From the NCBI GenBank assembly GCA_025201365.1, contig JAIXMF010000006.1:186001-250000 (forward strand): DNA of 64,000 nucleotides, given 5' to 3'. The notes below the pieces were generated by a model. That model worked only from the letters and a program-made list of their open reading frames with translations. It ran no database searches and had not been told where the DNA came from. Below, one piece after another: positions 39,531 through 51,264 of the stretch (positions within the stretch are counted from its first letter, which is position 1; each line of letters begins with the position of its first letter). A program made the position numbers and the translations under genes. The DNA comes from Syncephalis plumigaleata. Taxonomy: Eukaryota; Zoopagomycota; Zoopagomycetes; Zoopagales; Piptocephalidaceae.

Positions 39531-40285
39531 TTAACAGTTACAGTTGACAAATGAATAAATAAATACAAGAAGAAAAAGCTTTAAAAAAGAGTTGGAACAA
39601 AGAAACAAAGAATAGAAATAAAGATATTAAGTTTGGAATGTCGTAGTTGCCGTTGTCATTTTTATACGACCTTCTTTGTCGGTGTATTCCTGTACATGTA
39701 TGCATGCGAGTGTGTGTGAGTGGAGTGTATAACAGTTAGGACGATCAATCATAGTAATTTTTACACTCAAAATAAAGATGACCAATTCCATAGATGTACA
39801 GCATAACCACATATTCAAACTTAGTAGATCGAATCTATAGTGCGAAAAGTATTTATTGATTACTGTGAATAAAGATAACAAAATTCAATGTTAATCAATA
39901 GAGATGTTAATAATAGTCATTGCCATTTTTGATAGAAGGATTGAAGAGAGGATTGTACAATTGCCGTACGGCGTTTAGCGTATATAATGTCTTTAAGTAT
40001 GGATTGCCATATATAAAAGATGGTTGTGTGATCAGTTGGCTTGTCGCCATTTGCTAGGAAATACTAATTAAACATAATCTATGATAATCTATGTCTATTA
40101 TGTAATTGTATGAATAGCTTGGTATGAGCATTATTTAAAGAACCGATTCCAAGTGATGATAATGATGATGATGACATAAATGACGCGTTCACTTCTAACC
40201 ACCTTTCCTTCACTTCCACTCTCTTTTTTACTCGCTTTCCCTTCTTGTCTCGCCTTTTATTCAAACAAGTACCGTGTCATTTATT
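39531..40285. other. Dicer / mtnB divergent intergenic region
   Basis: Apart from the LINE remnant, no gene is seen. It holds the 5' flanks of both divergent genes; an A-rich tract lies at 39560-39625. The missing HEL1 lobe of Dicer is not encoded here. Confidence 0.5.
39842..40051 (-). mobile_element. 5'-truncated LINE copy (3' end only)
   Basis: About 210 bp nearly identical to 28084-28293, the 3' end of the LINE that carries the gypsy insertion. Only the last codons and 3' UTR remain. The motif TTTGCTAGGAAATA lies next to both copies but on opposite sides, hinting at a tandem or chained insertion. Confidence 0.7.
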
Positions 40286-41230
40286 ATGGAGCAACAGAAT
40301 GCGGAAACAAGAAATACAGACAAGGAGTTGGTAGTTTCTTCGGACCCACACCATCCTGCAAATCTTATTCCTGAACTATGCCGATTATTCTACCAACTAG
40401 GATGGGTTACCGGTACCGGTGGCGGTATTAGTATGCGACGCGGAGAACTAGTGTATATCGCTCCTTCAGGTAGGTTGTATACACCGCGGTGACAACCGGT
40501 ACAATTGTTCTATCTCAGTGGAATAACCAGTTCCATTGTTCTAGGTGTACAGAAGGAACGGATACAACCGGAGGATCTATTCGTATTGCCGTATCAACCA
40601 TATCCGACGACACCGCTACGCTACCCCATCAAACCGTATAAACCATCGGCGTGTACACCGCTATTCTACAACGCCTATCGCATGCGTAATGCAGGTGCGT
40701 GTATACATACACACTCGCAGCACGCTGTCATGGCAACTCTATTAACGAAGGGTAATACGTTTGTTATTACCCACCAGGAAATGATTAAAGGTATCCGCAA
40801 GCCATCGGAGAAACGAGCTTTACGTTTCGATGAGCAACTTGTGGTACCAATCGTTGAGAATACGTGTTTCGAGGAGGATTTACAGGAAAGAATGGCATTG
40901 GTAAGTGTAACGAGCATTATCCAATGCCATACGCGATAGTATACTAACCTATCAACTAAATATCAATTAGGCCATGGAGCAGTATCCGGATACGTGTGCA
41001 GTACTAGTGCGTCGTCATGGTGTCTACGTATGGGGTGGTAAGTAAAGGGATACGCAATGAGCACGTATATGCATATATAGATTGGATATTAAGCAGTATT
41101 GTCATAAACAGATACTTGGGAGCAAGCCAAGTGTATGTGCGAATGTTACGACTATCTTTTCGAGATGGCCGTTCGTATGCGTATGGCTAATTTGGATCCT
41201 GCTGATGTGCCCGCTCATGCCGTTGAGTGA
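40286..41230 (+). CDS. mtnB: Methylthioribulose-1-phosphate dehydratase (APIP/MtnB)
   Basis: Cytosolic zinc enzyme of the methionine salvage pathway (class II aldolase fold). Conserved blocks: [38 protein letters not shown] across the first intron, [20 protein letters not shown] with the zinc-ligand [15 protein letters not shown], and the C-terminal [20 protein letters not shown] with the third His. Length about 240 residues, as in animal APIP and yeast Mde1. Introns near 40469-40550, 40900-40972 and 41040-41112. I use the ATG at 40286. The stop TGA is at 41228-41230. Confidence 0.93.
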
Positions 41231-41404
41231 ATTCACCGCTATAGCGTGGAATGGGTCAGTTAAGGATTTGTGTGTACGTATTTTTTTATTTCGCCTACAG
41301 ACTTTTTCCATCCAATTTGCGCAGTTAGCCATTTGTTGTTACGAATAAATAATAGTTATAATAACACTTACGTATTTTGTGGTGTGGCAGCGATAACTCC
41401 ACGG

Positions 41405-43730
41405 TTAATTTGATTTTTGTTGTTTGGACCCCCGTTGTCCTTGTCCTTCTTTCTTTGAACGCTTAGAAGGAACGGCACCTCGTTGAAATTGTGTTGGAAT
41501 ACGACTTCCATTACGAAGACTAAGGATAATCTGAATAAAATTCAGACATGCAGCCATATCCCGATTCCACAAACGATGCTCGAATTCTTTAATTGGCTTG
41601 CCGTCTTTATCCATCTCGACCTCCTTGTCCTTCGTGCCCTTCGTACCCTCTTGATCCTTCTCGTCATCCACGTCCATCATATCTTCTTGCTCCTCCTCGT
41701 CATCTACGTCCATCATATCCTCTTGATTCTCCTTGTCCTTCTTGTCCTTCTCGGCCTTTATATCTTTCATGGCTTCTTTACAAGTTTGATGTGTGCATCT
41801 AATAAAATAATTAATTAATATATTGTAATAAATTGCAAAGTGTAATAAATTGTACTTACCTTAAAAGACCATGACAGATAATTTTATGCCTGTCTTCATC
41901 TTTCTTGGGTCGAGGATTTGTGACCATCCTGTACGTCTCGAGCGTGGGTTTGTTGCAGGCAGGGCAGCACTTACTGGTCATATACTCGTCGATTAGAAAG
42001 ACTTTGAAATGTCGTTTCAAAAGCCTTCTAAAGCCAATACCACGTATGGGCTCGTGATATCTGGCATGAGGAGCGGACCAGTCGCCCATTACAAATACCG
42101 CATCCTTCTTGAACTTATCAGTCAGCTCATGGATCAGCTTTTGATCACTCTGTTGTTTGCTGATGTAGGCTGACAGTTTCAACTTCCTAAAGAGAGGATG
42201 TTGGGTAGGATGGTCGGTGGTGGTATCTCGGTAAAAGCTGGTGAGAACATCTGAGTGCTGTGCTCGACACCTCAGATAGTCCTCATATTCCGGTAGAGAT
42301 ACAGAGTTGCCCTTGGTTCTTGAGAGAGCCACCTCGGCCTGCTGCACCGCCTGATTCCCCTTCTTGCAGTCCTCGCGAATCTTGCGGTATCTCTTCGTCC
42401 TCCGCGTCTTGTCTTGACATGATTTTGTGTACCGATATTTGCGCTTATCTTTCACTGTCGAGTTTTCGTGTACACAAAATAGTAAATCCCTTCTTCCTGG
42501 GTCCACGGCCACGCATTTGTCTTTGAACTTCTTTTGCGCCGTAACACTTAAGTCGGTGAGATACTTGAAAGGCTTCTCTGTTGGTTTTGCTGCTGGTGAC
42601 TTTGTTTCCCCTTCCTCGGTGTCCTCGTCGTCGTCATTCTCGTCGTCGTTCTTCTTTTCGTTCTCCTTTTTGATCTTCTTGAGGACCGTGACACCAACGC
42701 CATCGGTGTCAATCGAGCCAGAAAACTTGAGCTCACCCCTCATTTGAGTATCGAACGGCTTCAACTCGAGCTTCACGACTTCGCCCCAATAGTCCCTCAT
42801 ATAGTCCATACTCACAAAGTTGCGTCCTAATATGTTGTTGCAAAGTATCTTGGTGTCGATATGGACGTAACACGGTGAATAGGAACGGCGCAGAGGAAAG
42901 CAGTTGAAACCCTTTAAGTCGAGCTTCTGAAACAGGCGGGCAAGTTCAAGGAACGCCTTAAAGTGCTTCACCGGGCGCGCTACACAGTCGTAATAACGGC
43001 CGTTTTTACCGAATTCATAGCCATCAGGGTAAGCACTTAAAACAGGCTCAAAGATGTCGAATGCCTCAGTAAGCTTAGGCTCTTTCTTAAATGTCGTTTT
43101 ACGTACACCTTGCTCGGCTATTGCCACCTTGAATCTCCTTACTTCCTCAGTGATTTCCTTACTGATTTTGTTGCGAAGATCAGTTTCAGTTAATCTCTTG
43201 TAGAATTGCTTCCTCATATTCTTTACCCGCTCCTTGACCTTGAAGTGCTTGTTAACGGCACGCCGAAGGAACTCGCCAAAGCGCAACCTGACGTTGTTGG
43301 TGTAAGCGACGTACATCTTCCTTGCCTCATAGGTTGCTGATTGACCAGCATAGAGTAACACCAGCGGTTGATAGCGAGCAATGCGAAGGTAATCATCCAA
43401 ATGGCTATAGATGACTGCGCGAAATTCTGCTGTTGTGCCTTCGGTGTGCTGTGTTTTCCGCTGGATTAATGCAAGTCATACTTCTGTAAAAAAGCCTACA
43501 CTTATATACCTTTCGAACCTAAAGTTTGGCTTATCAAGTTCTTTGAGTAGGATATGTTTCGCGAAGGAGTAGGCGTGGAAGGTCGTGGTGTGAACGATGT
43601 TTACGAAGTCGCGTAAAACACCACGACGCTCCTCCTTCCAACCAATGCCGGAAAGCGAGGACTTCACAGCCAGAACTCGCCCACTGTCGGCAGAAGTAGA
43701 CGAGCCATGAGTGCCTGGCCGTGGCGTCAT
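41405..43730 (-). CDS. Fanzor (eukaryotic TnpB-like RNA-guided endonuclease)
   Basis: Homologue of bacterial TnpB, of the Fanzor group known to be RNA-guided DNA nucleases in eukaryotes and their viruses. Exon 1 (from 43730) has the family N-terminus VLRDFVNIVHTTTFHAYSFA; the main exon carries RuvC-I CVAVDPGRRDLLF, the block VMGDWSAPHARYHEPIRGIG, and IDEYMTSKCCPAC, where the Glu before TSK is the rearranged RuvC-II acid of Fanzors. The zinc ribbon is CPAC ... CTHQTC, and RuvC-III is NRDMAACLNF near 41530. Between ribbon and RuvC-III sits an acidic low-complexity insert with EDMMDVDDE in two copies. Two introns (near 43440-43485 and 41795-41860), about 740 residues, frame intact. Codon use is more G/C-rich than the neighbours. 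No terminal repeats found by eye. Confidence 0.9.
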
Positions 43731-45558
43731 GGATGAAATGGATAAATATCAATATAATAGTAGTATGTTAAAATGAGCACAGTTACAATATGAAGGGTTA
43801 ATTAATCTTTTATTTTATTGTAGTATAGACGCTTCTTTATATACGTGGCACGTTGGTAGTACTAACTGCGCGGATCTGATGACGTAGGGGTGAAACGCTC
43901 GTGCAGACACATACAGGAAGGGTGAATCCATTATGGTAAGTAGTATCATTTACAGCGCAGCACAGTAAGACTCGTATCATCTAGTGTCATTGTAGCAATG
44001 GTATAACGCCGCTTAGAACACAGCAATCAGCAAGCATTAATAAGTACTAGTAATCTTGTTAATACTTTATTAATGAAAGATTCGTTATTAATAAATGAAC
44101 AGAGTCTTGTAATGGGTGTTAATATATTTATTTGCATTCTACTAATGCCTCCATTAGCAACTTCTCCTTATCTATTTGTTAACACTACTAACTGTTGTTA
44201 ATGGTCTACCAATCCATTTCCAAGTATCCATCTCATCGTTGCTTCTCTTTCCTTTTCCCTTTACTTCATTATCTACATTATTTCCTCCTCCTTTACTTCG
44301 TTAATTCTAATATATTTCCATTCCTCATTATCGACTGATGTATAAACTCCTGATTTTCTTTATTAGTCAATAAAATCATTCTTTCTCTCTCTTTACCAAT
44401 GCTGTCTTCTTCGTACTAACCTCACTTCCCTTGTCATTCAGTAACACACTTATTTGTGTCAACTGCATTCTAGTTGTTTCTTTTCTTTTATTTCCCTTTT
44501 TTCTCTCTTTAACAACACACACGTCTACTTCCTCTTGACTATATGCTAGTTATTCCTTTTCCTTTTATTTACCTATTTACTTTCTCAGTAATACGCGTCT
44601 TCTTCGTGTCATTCGCATTCCACTTACTTTCTCTTTCAATTTGGCATACACCTTACCAATAGCAGCTATTCTGTCATACTATTTCTATGACTTTTATTTA
44701 TCTCTTTGTTTTCCTCTTCCTCTAAACTATCTACATGCTCACTTGTCGTTATTATTACTATATCAATAAGCATTGTTTGTTGTTCGTTCTAGTCCTTTGT
44801 TTTCTATCACTGTCCTGCTTATTTATCAATGTTTAAGCGTTCACTGTTCTCGTTGTAATATGCACATTTTACTTTACCGCTCTTTTCCGTCATCTGTTTG
44901 TATGCTACCCTTACGTCATGCTTTTATTTGTATTTTCATTTGTTTACTGCCATCTACATACTCTATCTACCTACAAGCATATACTGCTTCTTCAAATAAA
45001 TTGACATACGTGTTCATACACCCTTCCTTGTTCATTCCTTGCTCATTCGTGACAAGTCAGTCATTCTATTAGCTACTACTTGTTTATTATATTGTTTATC
45101 GTGTATTCTATTTGTTCACTCGTTGCTCTCTATGCAACTAACCGTAAGTACTATCATCATAACTTATCTACCATACTAGTTTATTGTTACTTGTAAGTAC
45201 ATGACATGGCAATATCCAACTATACTAGTACACTTGTATCATCTACCTTATAGAATTGATGATGATAGTTATTGCTATCAATAAAGGATCCATTACTAAT
45301 ACTGAATTGTTATTATTATCATGCTATATCAATTGGCATTTCTACAGTGATAATGGTGTTAACAATTGTGTTAATCTATTTATTAATAAACTGCAAATGT
45401 TAAAGGATAAATGCGCAAGTTGGATGGAAAAACACTGTAGTAATTGAAATTGAACAATTTATTTTTTTTGAAATAAATTACATTACTCTTTTTTACTCGC
45501 ACTAGTCAAAGATTCCTAGTACTTACTCGTTATTACTTCTTACTTGAATGCCACTACA
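43731..45558. other. Pyrimidine-rich intergenic region, no gene seen
   Basis: About 1.8 kb, rich in T and C on the plus strand between 44200 and 45150. It yields T-rich open frames (for example 44773-45072) whose hydrophobic Ser/Leu/Phe composition reflects base bias. Contains one copy of a diverged repeat shared with 51.3 kb. The 5' flank of the Fanzor gene is at its left end. Confidence 0.5.
44310..44450 (+). repeat. Diverged dispersed repeat, copy 1
   Basis: Resembles 51265-51395 by eye: both run from a CTCATT..GACT..TGTATAAA block through TTTATTAG.CAATAAAA and TTCTCTCTC, ACCAAT, TGTCTT to a CCCTTGTCATT/CCCTTTGTTATT block. No coding capacity. Class unknown. Confidence 0.45.
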
Positions 45559-46054
45559 ATGCCACGTTTTACTAAAGCACGCACTATTAAATCAACTACA
45601 AATGCTGCATCCGTAACTGCATGGCCAATTACAGGTCTAAACAAAAAGGCAATAGAGCCAACGAGTACACCGAACAGTTCGCCTAGCGGTGATCTGTTTG
45701 GCACTGATTTAGCCTCGCTCTTCAACGGCTGTGGTAAGCGCGGTGTTTCCGGTAAATGGCGCTCGCAGCAGGGAAGAAAGCAAGCAGATGCCGATCTACT
45801 CGAGGCACTAGACCGACGTCTGGCTCAAGTAACGCGGGAATTGGCTTTTGGCAAGCAAGAACAGGCTGACAAGGTAAATATGTGGAGGAATAAGCAAGAA
45901 CAAACATCTCACTCAATGTCGTTGTGCTATCTAGTTGGCAGCAGAGGAGAAAGCGCTAGAGGAGAAGAAACGTGCAAAGGAAGATGCGGCAGAGCAGTTA
46001 GAACGTGATTTGGCAGCAACTGCGGAACAACTGGCCCAGATGGCGTCCTGCTAG
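45559..46054 (+). CDS. Small coiled-coil protein, unrecognised
   Basis: Two exons (intron about 45876-45940). The N-terminal 70 residues are Thr/Ser/Ala-rich and probably disordered (SPSGDLFGTDLASLFNG). From about residue 75 the chain is a charged helix (ADADLLEALDRRLAQVTREL then AAEEKALEEKKRAKEDAAEQ and ERDLAATAEQLAQMASC), likely one long coiled coil. About 145 residues in total; I start at the ATG at 45559. No family recognised. It is convergent with the seven-TM gene. Confidence 0.6.
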
Positions 46055-46213
46055 TATCCTATATACATGTGTGTGTTTTTATTAATGAAATAAAGTATTT
46101 ATATTATTATAGATGATCAACGATGGAGCGGAGTAACGATTGATGAAAGTAGACATGTACTGATCTGGTTTATTACGGTTCAATATTGATACGATATCTA
46201 TCAGGTGTTGCTA

Positions 46214-48160
46214 CTACTGCTTTGCTGTTGATGGCATGTATCGCTCGGTTAGCATGGTAAACTTGCGTGTCAATTGTCGATGCAGCGGATTCTCCTCGTC
46301 AACCATTGTTTTGTGCTCGCCAATAGTCGTTTCTTCAATGGGTGTGCGCCTCTTGTTAGACTCGGCTTTAGAGAGTGGCCAATGCACGCCGAATGCCGCT
46401 AGAAATACCAGAGCTCGGATCAAGTAGGCCATGTTATAGACGAGTTCCACTTTGGCAAAGTAAGATGTGTCAAGTGGTTCTCGTGCATTTAGATTATATA
46501 GGAAATAGACGGTGAAGATAATGTAAGTTAGACAACCTAGTGCACTAAAGCATGCAAGCTAATGGAGCACATATCAATGTATGAGAAGTTGAAGTATCGA
46601 ATAATAGTTGCGATACAACATACCTGCATGAATCGGAAACGACCTTCACGATGTCTTCGTAACTTGTAAGTGTTGATGCCGAACCAGATAGCTAGTGCAT
46701 AAATGATTAGACCGGCTTCTATCATTGTGTTACCATTAGCAACTTACTGAACCCTGCAAAGATAGTAATGCAAATAAAGGAAGCGGCCGTCAAACAATAG
46801 CGTGTCGTTTTATACAATTGTATCACACCGCTTAAACTGGCACCTCCAGCACGCGCATAAGTAAGTAGATAGCTTACGAGTAGGTAGATGTTTGTACCCA
46901 GATCGAGTGTAATAAGTCCCTGGAAGCATAGTAAGGATGCTCGTGAAAACAATTTACGACCCACAAGAGACCTGTAGCAGGTTTGCTAGCGATTAGCAAT
47001 GATGACAACCCATGCTTAATCAATATAAAAATACGTACCAATGAAAGAGGATTATACTAAATAGGAATTTTGATAGAAAGCTACGAACAGTACTTTGATA
47101 TTTGAACGAGTCAATCATATTAACTAGATGGGTAAGGAGGACTACGTAATAGATGATAAGAGATATGGCAATTATTTAGATGTGTATGACTTACATATAC
47201 AATAGACGATGGTGATAATGAATGCAACGAGTAAAAGGTTCAGCTTGAGCTTCCTTAGTCTAACGAGTACCAATGCTCGAACAACAGAGTATGATAGCAT
47301 TCCCAACAACTATGCAGGTATGGTTAGCGATGAGCTATTACGTATTCACTCGTAAACAACGTACAACAATGAAATAGATCCATTTGCAAGCCAAGAATCC
47401 CGTGGACATGTATACTTTATTTGTAGATCCCGGATCTATTCAACGATTAGTTTTGCTTTTTACGAATAGTATGACCATTCTTGTCACCTACCACTATCCA
47501 ACACATATGGATGTTCTGCATGCTTGTAGTAGAGCATATTGTTGACCAGTTGATTATCATCCGAGATGGTATACGTAAACTTTATCCTAGGCCATGTTGC
47601 CAACTCTTTAAATAGCACATCTGGCTGATAAGTTAAATAGTCGAATTCCCACTGGACGTACATGGCGAATGACGATATAATCAACAGTTGAACGGGTGGA
47701 AATTCCGCTTGTTCAAGTTGACTCATCAAGTCTTCTACCGCAGTCTTCGCCTATAAAAATACTCGTGGTTAACTGATAAGCATCGCTCTATGTAAAAGGT
47801 AACTGGTACCTGTTCTTTTGTCGTGCAGCCTGCATTCGTGAAATCCTTGTCATTCATGATTATAGCGAGATTCGTGTAGTTACTCGCGATAGCAACGGTC
47901 TCCTGGATGTAGCGGCTAGATTTATTGACAGTGTTCACGGTGCAGTTTGGAGCAGTGGATGAATTGGAGAATGTCCAGTACATCAGATAGCCTTCATATC
48001 GATAGTGCGGCTGTGATAATAGAAAATAGTCCTCTGTAATATAAGTATTATTATTGCCTTTATCGTCGATAATAGAAAGCGATGCATCAGTCGGATACGG
48101 CTGACACGCTAGCCATATGCTAAGATAAAGTAACAGATGACATATAGGCAAGTAATACAT
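46214..48160 (-). CDS. Seven-TM membrane protein with a secreted-type ectodomain
   Basis: Begins with a signal peptide (MYYLPICHLLLYLSIWLACQ) and an ectodomain of about 200 residues with many Asn-X-Ser/Thr sites (NNNTYITED, SNSSTAPNCTVNTVNKSS) and a few Cys. Then come about seven hydrophobic segments in successive short exons: GMLSYSVVRALVLVRLRKLK, LLLVAFIITIVYC, FLFSIILFHW, LLCFQGLITLDLGTNIYLLV, TAASFICITIFAG, AGLIIYALAIWFGINTYKL, and MAYLIRALVFLAAFGVHWPL. A 40-residue basic/acidic tail ends at 46214. The layout is that of a receptor or GOST-type trafficking protein, but I recognise no diagnostic motif. Seven or more introns, with boundaries between 46960 and 47450 less certain. Confidence 0.65.
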
Positions 48161-48908
48161 GATGAATGCTAGTAGATATCAAAATAAAATGAATGCGATG
48201 CCGATTAAGCCTTTTGAATCAATGAAGCTATATATATATAATTGTAAAGAAACGTTGGTTTGATCTGGTTTGTTTTTCTTTCTTTCTTTCTTGGTAGAAA
48301 GTGGTGACAATGGCATTGATAAATGTAGGTCGAAAAGGCGTTGGAAATATATTGACTGGCTTGGTGAACACAGCATGTAGCATCTCGCCTTTACAAGTTG
48401 TCCCACCAGACCATCCGCAATTGGATTGCTCGATAATTAAATCATAGGCTGGTATAATGACGCGCCATTACATGGTTGAACCTCAAATTGGTCACATGCG
48501 CATGTATTGATTCGTGAATGGCACGACCTTTGCAACAGTAGATGGACGTCTATTTGCATAATGCCACGAACTAAATGAGAAAGCGTTGAATGTACCACGA
48601 ATACTATAGTTTCTGTTTCTTTTTGTGCATACACTATTTGTATTGCAAATTGAGAACAGTATTAGCATGAACAATCTAAAGCATTGGTATTCGCGTAATG
48701 AATTCAATCGGTATACAGGCTGTATTCGTAATAACATCATGTACATCTCATCAATGCTTGTCATTAACGAATCAACCAATTCAGACATCCTTTGTAGTTG
48801 CAATGGTAACAATGGTACATGCATGCATGCATACATCCTTCAGGCTTAATGTAAAATACGCTTTTCTTTACTAGTATGCATATAGTGGCATCGCTCTGAT
48901 AAAATGAA
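48161..48908. other. Intergenic region, no gene seen
   Basis: About 750 bp between the starts of the seven-TM gene and the 3' end of NAA50. Short open frames on both strands overlap each other and show no family resemblance. A TTTC/TTCT repeat lies at 48274-48292. Confidence 0.4.
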
Positions 48909-49576
48909 CTATTCCAATGATTTAGTCAGTACGTAGGCTGTATCCGGTTGAATCTGCGTATAGTAGCCGGAAACAGATTCGGACACGATAAATCCGCGTT
49001 TCTTGTAAAAGTCTAACGCATCGTCATTACCCTCTTGTACATGAAGATATATCTCGGAAATGCTCGTGTCTGTCTTGCATTGCTCCAAGGCATAATCTAG
49101 CAATTTACCACCTGAAATCGACATCAATGATTAGTAGAACATCAACAATGGACCAGCAAACCCTAGAGGAATGATACATACCCATACCAAATTTACGATA
49201 TGGTGCAAGCACACCAAGTGTCATGATATAAATACGCTGCGATTTCGGCTTAGTTGGATGCTCCTCCTTGCGACAGCAAACGGCAGCCACACAAATGTCG
49301 TTAAAGAATCCTGAACATTCAGCGTTAGTATGATTAAACTAGTCTCCCCCCTACGCATAACTTGCCTAGTTTATACCAGTCGTTATCGGGGGCTGCCTCG
49401 TAGAAACTATCCGGATATTGCACGGGAAAGAGTACGCGATTAAGACAACGAAGCTGACCCACATTGTTGACGGTAATGTCGACTAATGCAAGACGATCAG
49501 TACGACGCGAACTATTCGCCGCAGATACCGCAGGAGTCGCGTCGGTAGCCACAAGTATTTCTGATTGCAATGACAT
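48909..49576 (-). CDS. NAA50: N-alpha-acetyltransferase 50 (NatE catalytic subunit)
   Basis: GNAT enzyme that acetylates the N-terminus of Met-starting proteins and supports sister-chromatid cohesion. Match to NAA50: VDITVNNVGQLRCLNRVLFP, then YKLGKL|GFFNDICVAAVCCRKEE, QRIYIMTLGVLAPYRKFGMG with the acetyl-CoA loop (YRKFGMG for R/Q-x-x-G-x-G), EIYLHVQEGNDDALDFYKKR and GYYTQIQPDTAYVL. Two introns (near 49110-49180 and 49310-49370). An N-terminal extension of about 25 residues, Ser/Ala-rich, precedes the usual start. Confidence 0.93.
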
Positions 49577-50026
49577 ACTAGGCAAGATTACAAAACGAAT
49601 AAAAGAGGGAGAAAGAATGTTTTTATTGACTAATAAAGAAAATTGAATTATTTTGTACATCAGTCGATGATGGGGAATAGAAATTGATGTTTAACATGTC
49701 GCATGACCATTGTCACTTGCGATGGAAAAATGGAATCCTGAGAAGAACCAACAAACTTACTAATGGAAGTTAACAAAAGATAAGAAGAAAGCCATGAGTG
49801 AAAGTTATTAACATTCCATTAGAAAATTTTACACATTTATTAATAAATGGTCTATATAATATTATACTTATTCATTAATAAATACTCATGATATGGTTAG
49901 TACATCCTAATGGTAATACTATATTGGCAGATAGATATCATAGATAATGTTCATCTGCGTCATCAAGCATGCTTAAGTAACGATTGGCAAATATACCTTT
50001 ATTGCATGTAATATCAGGTAGTCTTA

Positions 50027-50908
50027 TCACCTAACGACAAAAAAAATAGAATTATTAGATTTTATTTTGCTCATAAGCTTTTTCTCTTCAGATACACTGT
50101 TCGTCAAGTTGCTACCTAAATAGTTCCAAATTTCTTTATAACTACTAGCAAAGTATTCGTGCATTATTTTCCAGTTACATAGATAATATCCAGTAGAATG
50201 TTTATCCGACTGCTCTAATGCATACTTTGCTTGTTTGCCATAGCTTACTAACGCTCGTAATAAAACATTGATAACTTCATCGTATTCCTTTTGCTTTGCT
50301 GAATACTCATCGATATGAGTGTTTAGCTTAGTAATCTCATCATTGTGTTCTTCATCCAAATGCTGCTCTCGTGTATCCAACTCCTTCTTCCTATTGTCCA
50401 GTTTGCGTTCTCGTTGCTCCACTTCCTTCGTACGATTGTCTAGCTCTTTTTCTCGTTGCTCAACTTTGATTTTAGCATCTTTCTCTTTTTCTCGACATAG
50501 TTGCTCCTTCATGCCATTAATATAATAGTGCTTAGTAGCATTATCAAATAATATTTGCAGCATACTAAGCTTAATGTTATTCATTTCATGCTGTTGCTGA
50601 CTCTTCCCCTCTTCTAGTTGATTTATGCGAGTAGCCTGCTCCTTGACTGTTTCCTTCACCATGGCAAGTTGCTCCTTTAGTTGAACATTCTCGCAAGGAA
50701 TCACGCCAATGCTTTTCATCGATTTAATTTGTTCATCTTTCGATGCAACCAATTCATTCCTTGATGCAAGTAGCTCATTCCTTGATGCAAGTAGCTCGTT
50801 TCTTGACGCAAGTAGCGCATCTTTTAATGCAAGCTCATTTCTTAATGCCTGCAGCTCATTTCTTAGTTGAACATTTTCCTCGTACAACTGAAGCATTTTA
50901 CTATTCAT
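50027..50908 (-). CDS. Coiled-coil protein with LLASRNE heptad repeats
   Basis: Intronless frame of 293 codons. Residues 7-60 contain a 7-residue, 21-bp tandem repeat (LLASRNE, three near-exact copies plus degenerate flanks such as LVASKDE). Residues 130-215 are a second charged helix with REKELDNRTKEVEQRERKLD and related repeats. The rest is helical with a few aromatic residues near the C-terminus (KIMHEYFASSYKEIWNYLG). Probably one long parallel coiled coil in the cytoplasm or nucleus. No family recognised. The lack of introns sets it apart from its neighbours. Confidence 0.65.
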   Translation of the reverse strand: MNSKMLQLYEENVQLRNELQALRNELALKDALLASRNELLASRNELLASRNELVASKDEQIKSMKSIGVIPCENVQLKEQLAMVKETVKEQATRINQLEEGKSQQQHEMNNIKLSMLQILFDNATKHYYINGMKEQLCREKEKDAKIKVEQREKELDNRTKEVEQRERKLDNRKKELDTREQHLDEEHNDEITKLNTHIDEYSAKQKEYDEVINVLLRALVSYGKQAKYALEQSDKHSTGYYLCNWKIMHEYFASSYKEIWNYLGSNLTNSVSEEKKLMSKIKSNNSIFFVVR

Positions 50909-51264
50909 TGTTTCGTTCGCCGATTGTTCTTTTTCCTCTGAATTTAATTCGTTGGTTACTTATTGCGCCGTAGCTTGAGTTCCCTTCAGAATAAGATATT
51001 CAAGCGTGTATTGTGGTTCTAACTTGGAAGATATTGCAATGAGATAAGGAGAAGAGAGTGCTTAAGTAATAATAGTCAACTACAAGACGTGCTATGTAAG
51101 CATTTAATAGCATCGAGTGCAATTTTCCGTCCTTTTAAATCTATAATTTGTTCTCCTTATACGTTCTAAACATAACTCCTTTTCTTTATTCCTTATCAAC
51201 TGTTGACAACAGTAACGCTTTCGTTGCAAGTGACTATGGTTATGCGACACGTTAAGCAGCAATT

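Noticed and set aside
41405-43730. Fanzor region as bacterial TnpB contamination
   Set aside because: Two spliceosomal introns, the rearranged Glu typical of eukaryotic Fanzors, and host genes on both sides.
44773-45072. Hydrophobic open frame in the 44-45 kb spacer
   Set aside because: T/C-rich base composition creates Phe/Leu/Ser-rich frames; no start context, introns or domain.
48179-48849. Overlapping short frames on both strands in the 48 kb spacer
   Set aside because: Mutually overlapping, no conserved motif, no consistent splice structure.
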